NCBI GenBank assembly: GCA_003118195.1
Contig: BEXV01001701.1
Location: forward strand, 42,317 to 53,403
From: Hemicentrotus pulcherrimus
Taxonomy: Eukaryota; Echinodermata; Echinoidea; Camarodonta; Strongylocentrotidae
Length of the DNA stretch: 11,087 nt
Reading direction: 5' to 3'
The notes beneath the pieces were generated by a model that worked only from the letters and a program-made list of their open reading frames with translations, had not been told where the DNA came from and did not search any database. Each line of letters begins with the position of its first letter. Position 1 is the stretch's first letter. A program made the position numbers and the translations under genes. Positions 1-6,715 of this stretch are shown here, piece after piece.

Positions 1-16
1 GGGGGGGGGGAGGGGG
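1..16 (+). repeat. Poly-G tract at window edge
   Basis: G10-A-G5. The run satisfies a simple G-quadruplex pattern on the plus strand. Similar runs recur at 601-609, 2811-2831 and 2913-2920, and as poly-C at 5644-5654, so this looks like a genome-wide habit and not a unique signal. Run length may be unreliable in sequencing. Confidence 0.8.
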
Positions 17-700
17 ATCATACAAATATACAATTTAGCACAATCACCTTCATTTTTCCCCCAGTTGTTTTATCATTATTGTGGAAGAGGTAAGCAGCAA
101 TTCGTATTTGAAAATGGATAGAGAGTTAAGAGACTTGCGTATTCATGAAAAAAACGTTTAGATGTGTCAAAAATGTGTCTGGTATTGTTGTACAAACTTA
201 GTCATGAGGCATGAACACCTTCGTTTGCAATGGTTGGAAGATATTTTATTCTGTGGTTGTGACATTCAAGTACAGAACCGAATCTCAAGTGCTGCTTGTC
301 TCTCATGCCTGATCTTCATTTCCACTTCAGATTGCAAACAGATTACTTCTAAAATGCCAGAGGATATGAATGCTTTCCAAAAATTTCCAATGTTCATGAA
401 CATGTACAGGTCCCCTCCCCCAACTCCCCCAAATAAAGTACCGGTACTTATTAATTCAACAAAAAAATTGTTAATATTCAAAAAAGATTATTCAGATAAT
501 TTATGTTACTCTAACAATTGCTTAAAGTTCACATTCAAAATTTATAAATTTTGTGTATACTGGTACATGTAGTCTCTCCAATATACAATCCTCTACTGTA
601 GGGGGGGGGCAGTATTTAGGCTAGTTTAATGCTTCATTTAGGGGTTTTCAAGAAAATTAAATTCCTATAATGTGTCAGTGATATTACACACTGTGCATGC
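17..700. other. AT-rich non-coding stretch, no gene seen
   Basis: An open frame of 136 codons runs on the plus strand from 162 to 572, but its product is rich in Cys, Phe, Ile and Lys with no recognisable domain, and its 3' part is simply AT-rich sequence. I do not call it a gene. Small palindromes are present: TGTTCATGAACA at 391-402 and AAGTACCGGTACTT at 436-449, the latter a perfect 14-bp palindrome. A G9 run lies at 601-609. There are no splice-site or promoter arrangements I would trust. Confidence 0.6.
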
Positions 701-925
701 ATGTCGACATCCTTACTTATGAACTTGAGTTATATTTATCTGCTGATAGAAGGCCGTGTGTGCCCCGTAGTGTCAGATAGAGCACCATTGTGTGTGAGGG
801 AAGCGTTCAGATTTCTTCGTTTATCATCTGGAGTGGTCGCATGCCGCGAGGCTAAAGTCTTGCACACAGGTCTGTCAGCAAGAAACCTGATTCGATGATA
901 GTCTGCAAGCGGAGACTTTGCAAAT
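701..925. other. CpG-richer patch of unknown nature
   Basis: About ten CpG dinucleotides fall in roughly 220 bases, clearly more than in the AT-rich sequence on either side. A 65-codon open frame (701-898, plus strand) covers most of it, and the part after residue 18 has an ordinary mixed amino-acid composition. No family is recognised. It could be a relic exon, a transposon fragment, or a conserved non-coding piece; the sequence alone does not decide. Confidence 0.3.
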
Positions 926-1137
926 TCACAAAATAATAGATTTTAATTTATTTTGATTGATACAAAATTGCACCCATTTGAACTTGCATCTGTGATACTT
1001 ATGCTTTAATGACTGTATCTGTACATGGTTGTGAAGGCTTACAATATATTCTTTTAGGCTTGTACATGTAAAACCACATTGTTTCTTTTGTGGGTAGCAT
1101 TTGTGTACATTCTTATAGATAGGCCTACATATTCTCA

Positions 1138-1480
1138 ATGAAATATTTCAAAAGATGAGATAAATTGTAGATTAAATGATGAAAAAGGAATGTTGAAAGA
1201 GAAATAAATGAAAATAAGATTATGACAAATTATGAAACTATTACAACTGAAAAAAATCTGATGAATCAATAGGAATGGCAAAGATGTGATTGATGAAAAT
1301 AAAAAAAACAATATCCAAAAAATAATGAATACTGTTAAGAAGTATGAAATTAAATTGATCAAATAAACCAATGAAATGGAAAAGAAAAACATTAATTATT
1401 GATGAAAAGTAAACATTGTATGATTCAGAAATATACATGTATGTGCATGTAAAATGAGAATGAAATAAAAAAAATGAAAA
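1138..1480 (+). repeat. C-poor, A-rich cryptic simple repeat
   Basis: The plus strand is dominated by A, with G and T and very few C, and short words such as tgatgaaa, atgaaat and aaataa recur irregularly. This strand asymmetry fits a decayed simple-sequence tract. Two minus-strand open frames here, rich in Phe, Ile, Leu and Ser, are by-products of the composition and are not listed as genes. Confidence 0.6.
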
Positions 1481-1554
1481 CTACAGCACTGCAATGTTCA
1501 TGTGTACAAATTATACTCATAGAATTCCTTTTGATTTGTAATATATGTTGATAT

Positions 1555-1700
1555 TCTCCATATTAACACCTCTGATTTCCTGTTTGCGGGGCGCTAGTAG
1601 GGCTTCACGTTTGAACTCGACCACGCATTATCACCTCTGACGTAGCAGGGGGTTCACAAGACTTCTCTCTGACCCCGATCACATTACAATAAAAACACCT
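1555..1700. other. GC-richer non-coding patch before the composite repeat
   Basis: This patch has several CpGs and two near-identical words (cacctctga at about 1566 and 1631) in an otherwise AT-rich area. No open frame, tRNA promoter pair or known RNA is recognised. It may be part of the composite repeat that starts near 1701, or an independent fragment. Confidence 0.3.
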
Positions 1701-1772
1701 TTACATCTGGGCAAAGAATTGTACGCTGGACGGTGAATAATTGCTTCAGTATCGCTTTTTAACTCCTTCAAC
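1701..1772 (+). repeat. Left copy of a diverged direct repeat
   Basis: This segment aligns, in the same orientation and with small gaps, to 2361-2432. Shared blocks are acatctggg, ctggac/ctggacg, gtgaataa, ttgcttcag and ttaactcct, in the same order. The two copies bracket the foldback at 2056-2318. Because the copies are direct, they are not an extension of the foldback arms. Confidence 0.65.
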
Positions 1773-2055
1773 ACTGCTTCATCTCTAGTCTGCCAGCGCA
1801 GACTGTATTCCAACTCCTAAATACTATTTCATAAAGCTTTGAGCCTAGTCTATCCTCTTTTCTCTCCTGGGTATGGAGACGCAAATGTAGCTTAATGCCT
1901 TGCTAAAATAACAAGTGCCATGTTGGGATGGACTACGACCTTTGCTAGTCAAGAGCTCAAACCACAGGACATCTCCTTAGGTCATCTCCTTTTATGCCAT
2001 TTCCCAGTGGTGGCACTACTAGAGAGCAGGATATTTCATTGTAAGACTACCGGTA
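1773..2055. other. Spacer between direct repeat and foldback
   Basis: No gene is seen. A small hairpin is possible at about 1789-1806 (agtctg and cagact with a 6-base loop). A weak wider inverted pair, agtgcca at 1914-1920 and tggcact at 2011-2017, also occurs. A 102-codon open frame from 1920 runs straight through the foldback element and has no recognisable domain, so it is not treated as coding. Confidence 0.5.
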
Positions 2056-2318
2056 ATGCCTCAGTCACACCTGTGCATATTTTGCTTGCGTATTGCTGCT
2101 TATTCATGGCAAGCCATTTTAACATTTATTCCTATTACTTGATATCAAGAATTGAGTCCTTGATATCAAGAATTACCATTGCTTTAAAACAGAGAATCAT
2201 TTCTTGGTATCAAGAATTCATTTCTTGATATCAAGTAATATGATGAAATGTTAAAAACGGCTTGCCATAGATACACAACAATACGCAAGCCAAATACTCC
2301 AAAGTGTGACTGAGGCAT
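2056..2318. mobile_element. Foldback (MITE-like) inverted-repeat element
   Basis: The two arms, 2056-2172 and 2202-2318, are each 117 bases and are reverse complements at roughly 80% or more by eye. The outermost 15 bases are perfectly paired (ATGCCTCAGTCACAC with its complement at 2304-2318), and only about 29 bases form the loop. Further paired blocks include cttgcgtattg, atggcaagcc and taacattt. The inner stem carries four copies of CTTGRTATCAAG at 2138, 2159, 2203 and 2224. No transposase is present, so any mobility would be non-autonomous. No target-site duplication is obvious at either edge, which leaves open a local inverted duplication. The element is short for a classic foldback and in the size range of MITEs. 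Confidence 0.75.
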
Positions 2319-2360
2319 CTAAGCTTGAGGGGGAGATAGCTTGCTGTCCTGCTGTAAATG

Positions 2361-2432
2361 ATACATCTGGGGCAAGATTTTGTTATTTCTGGACTGTGAA
2401 TAATTAATTGCTTCAGGATTGGTTTAACTCCT
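2361..2432 (+). repeat. Right copy of a diverged direct repeat
   Basis: This is the partner of 1701-1772, 660 bases downstream. It carries a 4-base insertion (an extra ttaa between gtgaataa and ttgcttcag) and several substitutions. The similarity fades at about 2433. Confidence 0.65.
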
Positions 2433-2665
2433 ATAGCATTATTCCCTCGATAACGGTACTGCAGTATACCTGTACATAATATAGTACAAAATCATTGTAA
2501 GGAAAATGATTATGCAGGATGGTGGCCAGCTCACAAAGGAAGTAAGTGGCCATTGGGGGAATAATATGGAATATGGGGTCAATATTACTTTGGCCAGTTA
2601 TATCACAATGAGAAAAGAGGCAGTGGGTCAATTATAATCTAGCCAATTATTTGCACTTTAAATGA
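2433..2665. other. AT-rich stretch, no gene seen
   Basis: Nothing beyond ordinary AT-rich sequence. A short minus-strand frame (2431-2631) gives a composition typical of chance, with no family resemblance. Confidence 0.5.
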
Positions 2666-2669
2666 GATT

Positions 2670-2686
2670 GACCCCTTTTGGGGGTC
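2670..2686 (+). repeat. Short GC hairpin
   Basis: GACCCC, a T4 loop and GGGGGTC form a 6-bp stem with one bulged G. It sits just before a 10-base tandem duplication of ccacttctgR at about 2705-2724. Confidence 0.5.
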
Positions 2687-2797
2687 CTTGCGAGAAGACT
2701 CCTCACCACTTCTGACCACTTCTGGACAATTGCTTTTCAGTGAAGGTTATTCTATTTACAAGAATCCAGCTATTTGGAGCAAATACATTTACAGGTC

Positions 2798-2874
2798 ACT
2801 AGTGTATTTAGGGGAGGGAGGGGGGGGGGGGCTCCCCCTTTTGGAACCAAATGATGCATCTTCAGTACACTAGT
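2798..2874. repeat. Inverted repeat enclosing a poly-G tract
   Basis: The perfect 9-bp pair ACTAGTGTA (2798-2806) and TACACTAGT (2866-2874) brackets a G-rich core. Inside, 2811-2831 reads G4-A-G3-A-G12, followed at once by gctccccc, so the core can also pair with itself. It meets the usual G3+N1-7 quadruplex rule on the plus strand. Confidence 0.6.
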
Positions 2875-2904
2875 CCGAATATACCTGATTTTAGAGATTA
2901 TTCC

Positions 2905-2920
2905 TTTTTTTTGGGGGGGG
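2905..2920 (+). repeat. T8-G8 homopolymer pair
   Basis: Eight T are followed directly by eight G, and a further GGG lies at 2923-2925. It is low-complexity sequence with no assigned function. Confidence 0.7.
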
Positions 2921-3600
2921 CAGGGTCTTCTTGTCATATTTTTAGGAAAGTTGTGCCTCCTGTTTTACAAAATCACAGAGTCACCCCTGATACAAGTTGA
3001 CACTATTGTCAGGTTTTTGAAAAAGCTTTCCCATCGCAATGACCAGTGCATTGAACTGTGTTTGAGCTAAGATTTCTGGATGTTCTTCAAACAATGTGTA
3101 GGAAGGGACGAAGGGTTTTTATATAAATATTTGACCGTCTTTACAGTTTTTTTCTAGCCACATTGAATGTTGTTCTGACCAGTCAGAACGGTAAATACTA
3201 GAAATCTGAGAAAACCCTGAAAATGAGTTCCCTTTTTCCCTCCCCAGTCAGAAAAAGTCAGGGAAAGGCAGAGAATTTGAAAAAAAATCACTCAAATTCA
3301 AAGAAAGATCAAGGAAATTCCATTCAAAAGAAAGTAGCCAATCTCTTGCATTTTGTCTCATGTCATAAAAGCGAAGCCCTCTGGAAGATTGTCCGTTTGT
3401 GAAATTCCTCCCGTTATGTGTACCATGATATCATACTTTTCCTTGAACAGCACAATACTGCCTTAGAAATGGACTCTAAATTTCCTTTGATTTTTACTCT
3501 TAGATGACTCCGAAAGACCGAAACCTCACAGTATACACAAAATCGAACATGCGTGCATGAAAACACTGCATCAACCTTTTCCAATCACTTCAAGTCGGCT
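2921..3600. other. Non-coding stretch with one perfect palindrome
   Basis: No gene is seen. A perfect 18-base inverted repeat lies at 3172-3189: GTTCTGAC, CA, GTCAGAAC. Around 3190-3330 the sequence is purine-rich with recurring cagaaa, cagggaaa and tcaaa words. Confidence 0.5.
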
Positions 3601-3635
3601 TCTTTCACGATGCAATTGATCGGGTGGCCAGAACT

Positions 3636-3664
3636 CAACTTTCTCCGTAACATTGAGAAAGTTG
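3636..3664. repeat. Perfect 10-bp hairpin
   Basis: CAACTTTCTC (3636-3645) and GAGAAAGTTG (3655-3664) pair perfectly around a 9-base loop. It is too short to be a microRNA precursor, there is no following T-run, and the flanks do not pair cleanly. It may be chance or a relic of an inverted repeat. Confidence 0.55.
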
Positions 3665-3906
3665 TTGACGTTTGTTTGAAGGTGAAGTGAATGATGAATG
3701 TTGGGTGTTATGTAGGTGACTTAAAAATAACAAATCCCAGTGAGGGAGAGAAATGTCAATCTATTCCTGAATTGAATTTAGAGCTCTCTCGAAGGGTCCA
3801 TGGCAGGTCTGATATTGCTGGTGCTTTTCTACACATTGTGTGTCCAATCAATCGCCTGAATTCAAACACTGATGGCATGTTCAGACAAACAATCCTTGTT
3901 TAAGAG

Positions 3907-4222
3907 AAACGTATAAAGAAAGTTAAGGAACCTAAAAAGAATCATTTTATAGCGAAAGGAGCATATAGACTAGAAAACAACAGGTTATAAAGAATTGTAT
4001 ATAGAAATGTATAAAGAGATGTAAAAAGAACGTATAAAGAAACATATAAAGAATGTATAAAGAAACATATAAAGAACGTATAAAGAAACATATAAAGAAC
4101 GTATAAAGAAATGTATAAAGAAACGTATAAAGAATCATTGTATAGTGACAGTGTACAGACTCGAAAACTACAGCATAGAAAGAATCGTCGGACTGGTATA
4201 GTGAAAGGACAGTACAGACAAC
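3907..4222 (+). repeat. Nested tandem repeat, outer ~50-bp degenerate units
   Basis: A degenerate unit beginning agaatc, with tatag-gaaagga and acagac blocks inside, is seen at about 3938-3995, 4131-4186 and 4181-4222. The first copy is separated from the second by the 11/12-bp array at 4004-4131. An isolated aaacgtataaagaa word at 3908-3921, before the first outer copy, shows the short unit also lies upstream. The order suggests the short array expanded inside a longer repeated unit. Confidence 0.65.
4004..4131 (+). repeat. Minisatellite of alternating 11- and 12-bp TATAAA units
   Basis: Eleven consecutive units start with GA. From 4028 to 4107, seven units alternate strictly between 11 bases (GAACGTATAAA or GAATGTATAAA) and 12 bases (GAAACATATAAA), giving a 23-bp dimer period. 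Ten of the eleven units contain an exact TATAAA. The minus-strand open frame across it, with repeated Leu-Tyr-Thr-Phe, is only the translation of the repeat. Confidence 0.85.
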
Positions 4223-4418
4223 TTACCGGTAATGAAGAATGGTATACAGAAACTAATTATGACAAGGTCAATTAAACGTGACAGCTTACTAATCATCAGT
4301 GTGTGATCATGATTAGCTCCATGATATAATGAAGGAAAAATGTTAGAGCAGAAGAAATAGAATGGATAGCCCAATCACAGACATGTAAATAAATAAAATG
4401 CACTGTCGACTTGTCGAG
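4223..4418. other. AT-rich spacer before the SINE
   Basis: No gene is seen. The last bases before the SINE contain a small inverted repeat, TCGAC, TT, GTCGA, at 4406-4417. I could not find a convincing target-site duplication of the SINE here. Confidence 0.4.
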
Positions 4419-4424
4419 GCGCGA

Positions 4425-4435
4425 TAGCTCAGTTG
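4425..4435 (+). promoter_or_regulatory. RNA polymerase III A box of the SINE
   Basis: TAGCTCAGTTG matches TRGYNNARNNG at every position. It forms the internal promoter together with the B box 43 bases further on. Confidence 0.85.
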
Positions 4436-4467
4436 ATAGAGCACTGGTCTCGAAATCCGGTGACCCA

Positions 4468-4478
4468 GGTTCGAAACC
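4468..4478 (+). promoter_or_regulatory. RNA polymerase III B box of the SINE
   Basis: GGTTCGAAACC is an exact match to GGTTCGANNCC. The copy could still bind TFIIIC even though its T arm is poorly paired. Confidence 0.88.
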
Positions 4479-4757
4479 AAGTCGATGCGCTAAGGCATTA
4501 ATCCTCATTACCAGGTCCCTCAAGGAAGACCTCAAGCCCTTGGCCGTCTGGTTGCTTTCTTACGAGCATTTATGCTTTCTTAGCAGACAGGTAAAATAAC
4601 CACCACCACATACAAGGAGGGTATTTTGCTGCAATAGTATGCCCTTGAATGTGAAAAAACATGTAAATGATACTTTGTCTACATTTTAAGATCAGCTAGG
4701 ACTTCAACTTTGCATCAACACTGCACTCTTTCCCAGATTGAGTATTGGATGCAGGGC

Positions 4758-4894
4758 GTAACAAGATGAGAGAATTTAAAACTAACAAGACTCTCTGAAA
4801 CTGTTCTGGCACCCCACTTGGTCTAAGCGGCAACAAAGTGCCCGTATCAGCTCTGCGGGACCAATTTTCACACACTCTGACAGGGATCGTTACA
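4758..4894 (-). mobile_element. Possible short solo LTR (weak)
   Basis: Read on the minus strand, the segment starts TGTAACGATCC and ends with CTTGTTAC, giving the TGTAAC...GTTAC ends common in Ty3/gypsy-type LTRs; the terminal inverted repeat is GTAAC/GTTAC. It is GC-richer than its surroundings. Against it: the final A of the LTR end is missing, the flanks cagggc and cctcca show no target duplication, and no primer-binding site or polypurine tract is visible. At ~137 bases it would be in the range of TRIM-type LTRs. A 74-codon minus-strand frame (4696-4920) crosses it and has no recognised domain. Confidence 0.25.
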
Positions 4895-4944
4895 CCTCCA
4901 GCCACGGGTCCCGGGGACAAAGGAACTTCAAAGCAAAGAGAGCG

Positions 4945-4956
4945 AAAAAAAAAAAA
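4945..4956 (+). repeat. A12 tract
   Basis: Twelve A follow a GC-richer stretch. It could be the poly-A tail of a small retroposed copy ending here, but no matching target-site duplication was found. Confidence 0.5.
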
Positions 4957-5129
4957 GAAGGCTTTTTCATCATGTATTAAACATGCAGGGTGCGACTATT
5001 AGTAAAGCAATGAACCGTACAGTAATTGTTATATGTGGGACTGTAACAGTAGTTGTGCAAATATGGAGGTGAGAAATCAACATGTTAAATCAGTTGTAAA
5101 ACTTGTGATTTAGGAAAGACGGAGTAGCT

Positions 5130-5200
5130 CCTGTTAAAGTCACATAGAAGTCAGCTCTCATGGGGAATTCGACACCGTTCGGGTGTTTACGTTTAACAGG
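5130..5200. repeat. Inverted repeat with inner hairpin
   Basis: CCTGTTAAA (5130-5138) and TTTAACAGG (5192-5200) are perfect complements. Between them, ACACC (5172-5176) and GGTGT (5182-5186) form a second hairpin with a 5-base loop, GTTCG. The two-stem layout could fold as a structured RNA on either strand; no known RNA family is recognised. Confidence 0.5.
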
Positions 5201-5316
5201 TGTTGTCAATCACCAGGGTTAGCCTTGAGTTTTATGACCATTAGATCTTATGTAATGCTTTGCTCTTCCTTCGCCCGAATAATCACGAGCATTCTCCGAG
5301 AGATTAGGGGGTAATT

Positions 5317-5317
5317 N
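5317..5317. other. Single ambiguous base (N)
   Basis: This is the only undetermined base in the window, in gtaattnagg. It suggests a local consensus uncertainty in the assembly. Confidence 0.95.
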
Positions 5318-5389
5318 AGGAGAGAAAGAGTGGATCCTTTTAAGTCTGGATTTTACAGTGAAATGGAGGCCTAATAAAGTGCTTTTTTC

Positions 5390-5610
5390 AGAGTTTTATT
5401 TTTAGGAATTTATTAGAAGAATTAAGCAAGAGCAGACCTGCCAATGTTTCACAGCCAAAGTTAGGAATCTCTTTGGTCAAAATTAGGAATTCATTTGAAG
5501 TCTGTTTTACAAAAGTTTTCAGAAATAGAGAATAATCCAGGGTCCATATCATAAGTTTGAAGGCCCAAATGAGAATCATTTCTCCAAATTAGGCTTTTTT
5601 CGGCAGGTAG
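5390..5610. repeat. Region with recurring ttaggaat words
   Basis: The words tttaggaattt, gttaggaatc, attaggaattc and aattaggc recur at about 5400, 5461, 5482 and 5588. The right end, cggcaggt, partly mirrors agacctgccaa at 5435-5445. It may be a decayed dispersed repeat. The 63-codon minus-strand frame inside it shows no domain. Confidence 0.35.
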
Positions 5611-5643
5611 TTAGTCATAACTTCTTTACATATTACCCCACCT

Positions 5644-5654
5644 CCCCCCCCCCC
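5644..5654 (-). repeat. Poly-C tract (G11 on the minus strand)
   Basis: Eleven C are followed by AG. The layout resembles a polypyrimidine tract plus AG acceptor, but nothing coding follows, so no splice site is claimed. Confidence 0.7.
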
Positions 5655-6370
5655 AGATATGTATTTAAGTTTTTGAGAGCTCTTTTTGAGCTGTCCAGAG
5701 ATTTATTACTTACTTCTCCCATGTATACTTTCCCAAAGTTTGGGAATCAACCAATTATTCACTTAAAATTGGGCATTATGGCAAATAAAAGCAGGGACTA
5801 TATATTTAGATAAAGCTCAAACACCAAAATAGCATTGTATAATATCATGCAGCCCCACATTTATCTGTCTGTAAGTAAGTAAATTATAATGTTCCTCTAA
5901 ATACAATTGACAGGAAGTGCCGCGAGCTTGTTTAGTGAAAAAATATCTTATTAAATCGAGCATGAGCGGAACAGGAAATACATGGTATACTGTAAGATCA
6001 AAAGATGATGACAGACTAATTGATCAAAATGATAAATGGTTTATAAACGTGTGAGGTTTCTTCCCAACCCCTTCCTCATTATCTCCTTAACTGTATAAGA
6101 TAAGATGCATTTATTGGTCTCTTGCAAACACAGAAGAAAATTTTACTGATCAATTGGTTGCAGTTAAAAGGAACTTTTAAAGGTTGTTTATTATCATATC
6201 CAAGCCACATGTTATGTTAGAGGTGGAAAACGAACAAGCCCCACTCCACAAAATAACATCATTAAGCTGTGAAAGCTCACAGTGCGCTTGTTTGGAAGAC
6301 AAACTTTGACTTCTATTGTTGCGAAGTGTCGGTATTGTGTTGGAAATCTGACATTGATTTTACACCCCTC
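5655..6370. other. AT-rich non-coding stretch
   Basis: No open frame of note. It holds small inverted repeats only: agctc/gagct at about 5679-5693, the perfect pair TTCCCAAA and TTTGGGAA at 5730-5746 around a single G, and ctgtga/tcacag at about 6268-6283. None has a recognised role. Confidence 0.5.
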
Positions 6371-6480
6371 ATAAGGCCATTCTTTTGTGAGTGACTCTTG
6401 ATAACTGTTTAGTCTCGAAATCCTGATAGGAACTGTGTTTACACATGATCACACATGATCATTGTAACTTTAAACTTTAA
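6371..6480 (+). repeat. Direct repeat, copy 1
   Basis: Shared in order with 6615-6715: taaggccattc, ttttgt, aactgtttagtctc against gactgtttagtctc, tagga-ctgtgtt, acaca and taagtt. This copy holds an internal 10-base tandem duplication, acacatgatc twice, at 6441-6460. Confidence 0.75.
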
Positions 6481-6483
6481 GTT

Positions 6484-6550
6484 TGTGAAACCTCAGAGTT
6501 TTTAACTACTACCAGTATACAGTATACACTATCATCAATGAGGTTTCACA
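6484..6550. repeat. Inverted repeat between the direct repeats
   Basis: TGTGAAACCTCA (6484-6495) and TGAGGTTTCACA (6539-6550) are perfect 12-bp complements with 43 bases between. The interval holds accagtatac and agtatac words, and ctggtatac follows downstream near 6573. Confidence 0.65.
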
Positions 6551-6614
6551 CAAGACTGAAACAACAAGTACTGGTATACAAAGTTTTAATCTATAAGCAA
6601 GGCAATCAGCTGTT

Positions 6615-6715
6615 GTAAGGCCATTCATTTTGTCAGTTCCTTTTTTTTAATGACTGTTTAGTCTCAATATTATAGGAGCTGTGTTCACACAAGAATCATA
6701 GTTTTGAATGTTAAG
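6615..6715 (+). repeat. Direct repeat, copy 2
   Basis: This is the partner of 6371-6480, 244 bases downstream. It lacks the internal 10-base duplication and has a T8 run in place of part of the copy-1 sequence. It ends just where the putative retroposon 3' end begins. Confidence 0.75.

Larger units (their letters stand above)
4419..4612 (+). mobile_element. tRNA-derived SINE (SURF1-like)
   Basis: The first 72 bases (4419-4490) are tRNA-like. The A box TAGCTCAGTTG at 4425-4435 and the B box GGTTCGAAACC at 4468-4478 both match the RNA polymerase III consensus, with normal spacing. The acceptor ends GCGC and GCGC pair and the D arm GCTC/GAGC is intact. The T stem keeps only 3 of 5 pairs, two extra bases precede the 3' acceptor strand, and no CCA end follows, so this is not a working tRNA. 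The unrelated body (4491-4590) ends in a stem-loop built on gtctg (4546-4550) and cagac (4584-4588). The tail is a short (CCA)n at about 4600-4609. The resemblance to sea urchin SURF1-type SINEs is from memory. It would depend on LINE machinery in trans. Open frames on both strands here are spurious. Confidence 0.85.

Noticed and set aside
391..402. TGTTCATGAACA palindrome as a receptor or repressor site
   Set aside because: Twelve-base palindromes are expected by chance in this much AT-rich DNA, and nothing nearby supports a regulatory role.
162..572. 136-codon open frame, the longest in the window
   Set aside because: It has no recognisable domain, its second half reads through AT-rich low-complexity DNA, and it shows no promoter or splice context. 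Length alone is within chance for a window of this size.
1135..1438. Minus-strand hydrophobic open frames suggesting membrane proteins
   Set aside because: The Phe/Ile/Leu-rich products follow from an A-rich, C-poor plus strand, and two frames overlap with the same composition.
3691..3903. 70-codon open frame before the minisatellite
   Set aside because: The composition is ordinary but there is no recognised domain, no clear splice sites and no promoter. It is too short to support alone.
4004..4131. CRISPR array
   Set aside because: Units of 11-12 bases abut with no spacers, and the host is eukaryotic in character.
3947..4138. Minus-strand frame with repeated Leu-Tyr-Thr-Phe, possibly a membrane or repeat protein
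   Set aside because: It is the translation of the 11/12-bp minisatellite. Because the period alternates, the reading frame shifts within the array, which a protein repeat would not tolerate.
4419..4490. Functional tRNA gene, anticodon loop reading CGA (serine)
   Set aside because: The T stem has only 3 of 5 pairs, there are extra bases before the 3' acceptor strand, the anticodon stem is imperfect, and a SINE body follows directly.
4296..4599. Two overlapping open frames on opposite strands
   Set aside because: Both lie across the tRNA-derived SINE, and their apparent normal composition comes from the tRNA-like head.
5631..5656. Intron 3' end (polypyrimidine tract plus AG)
   Set aside because: The tract is a C11 homopolymer and nothing resembling coding sequence follows.
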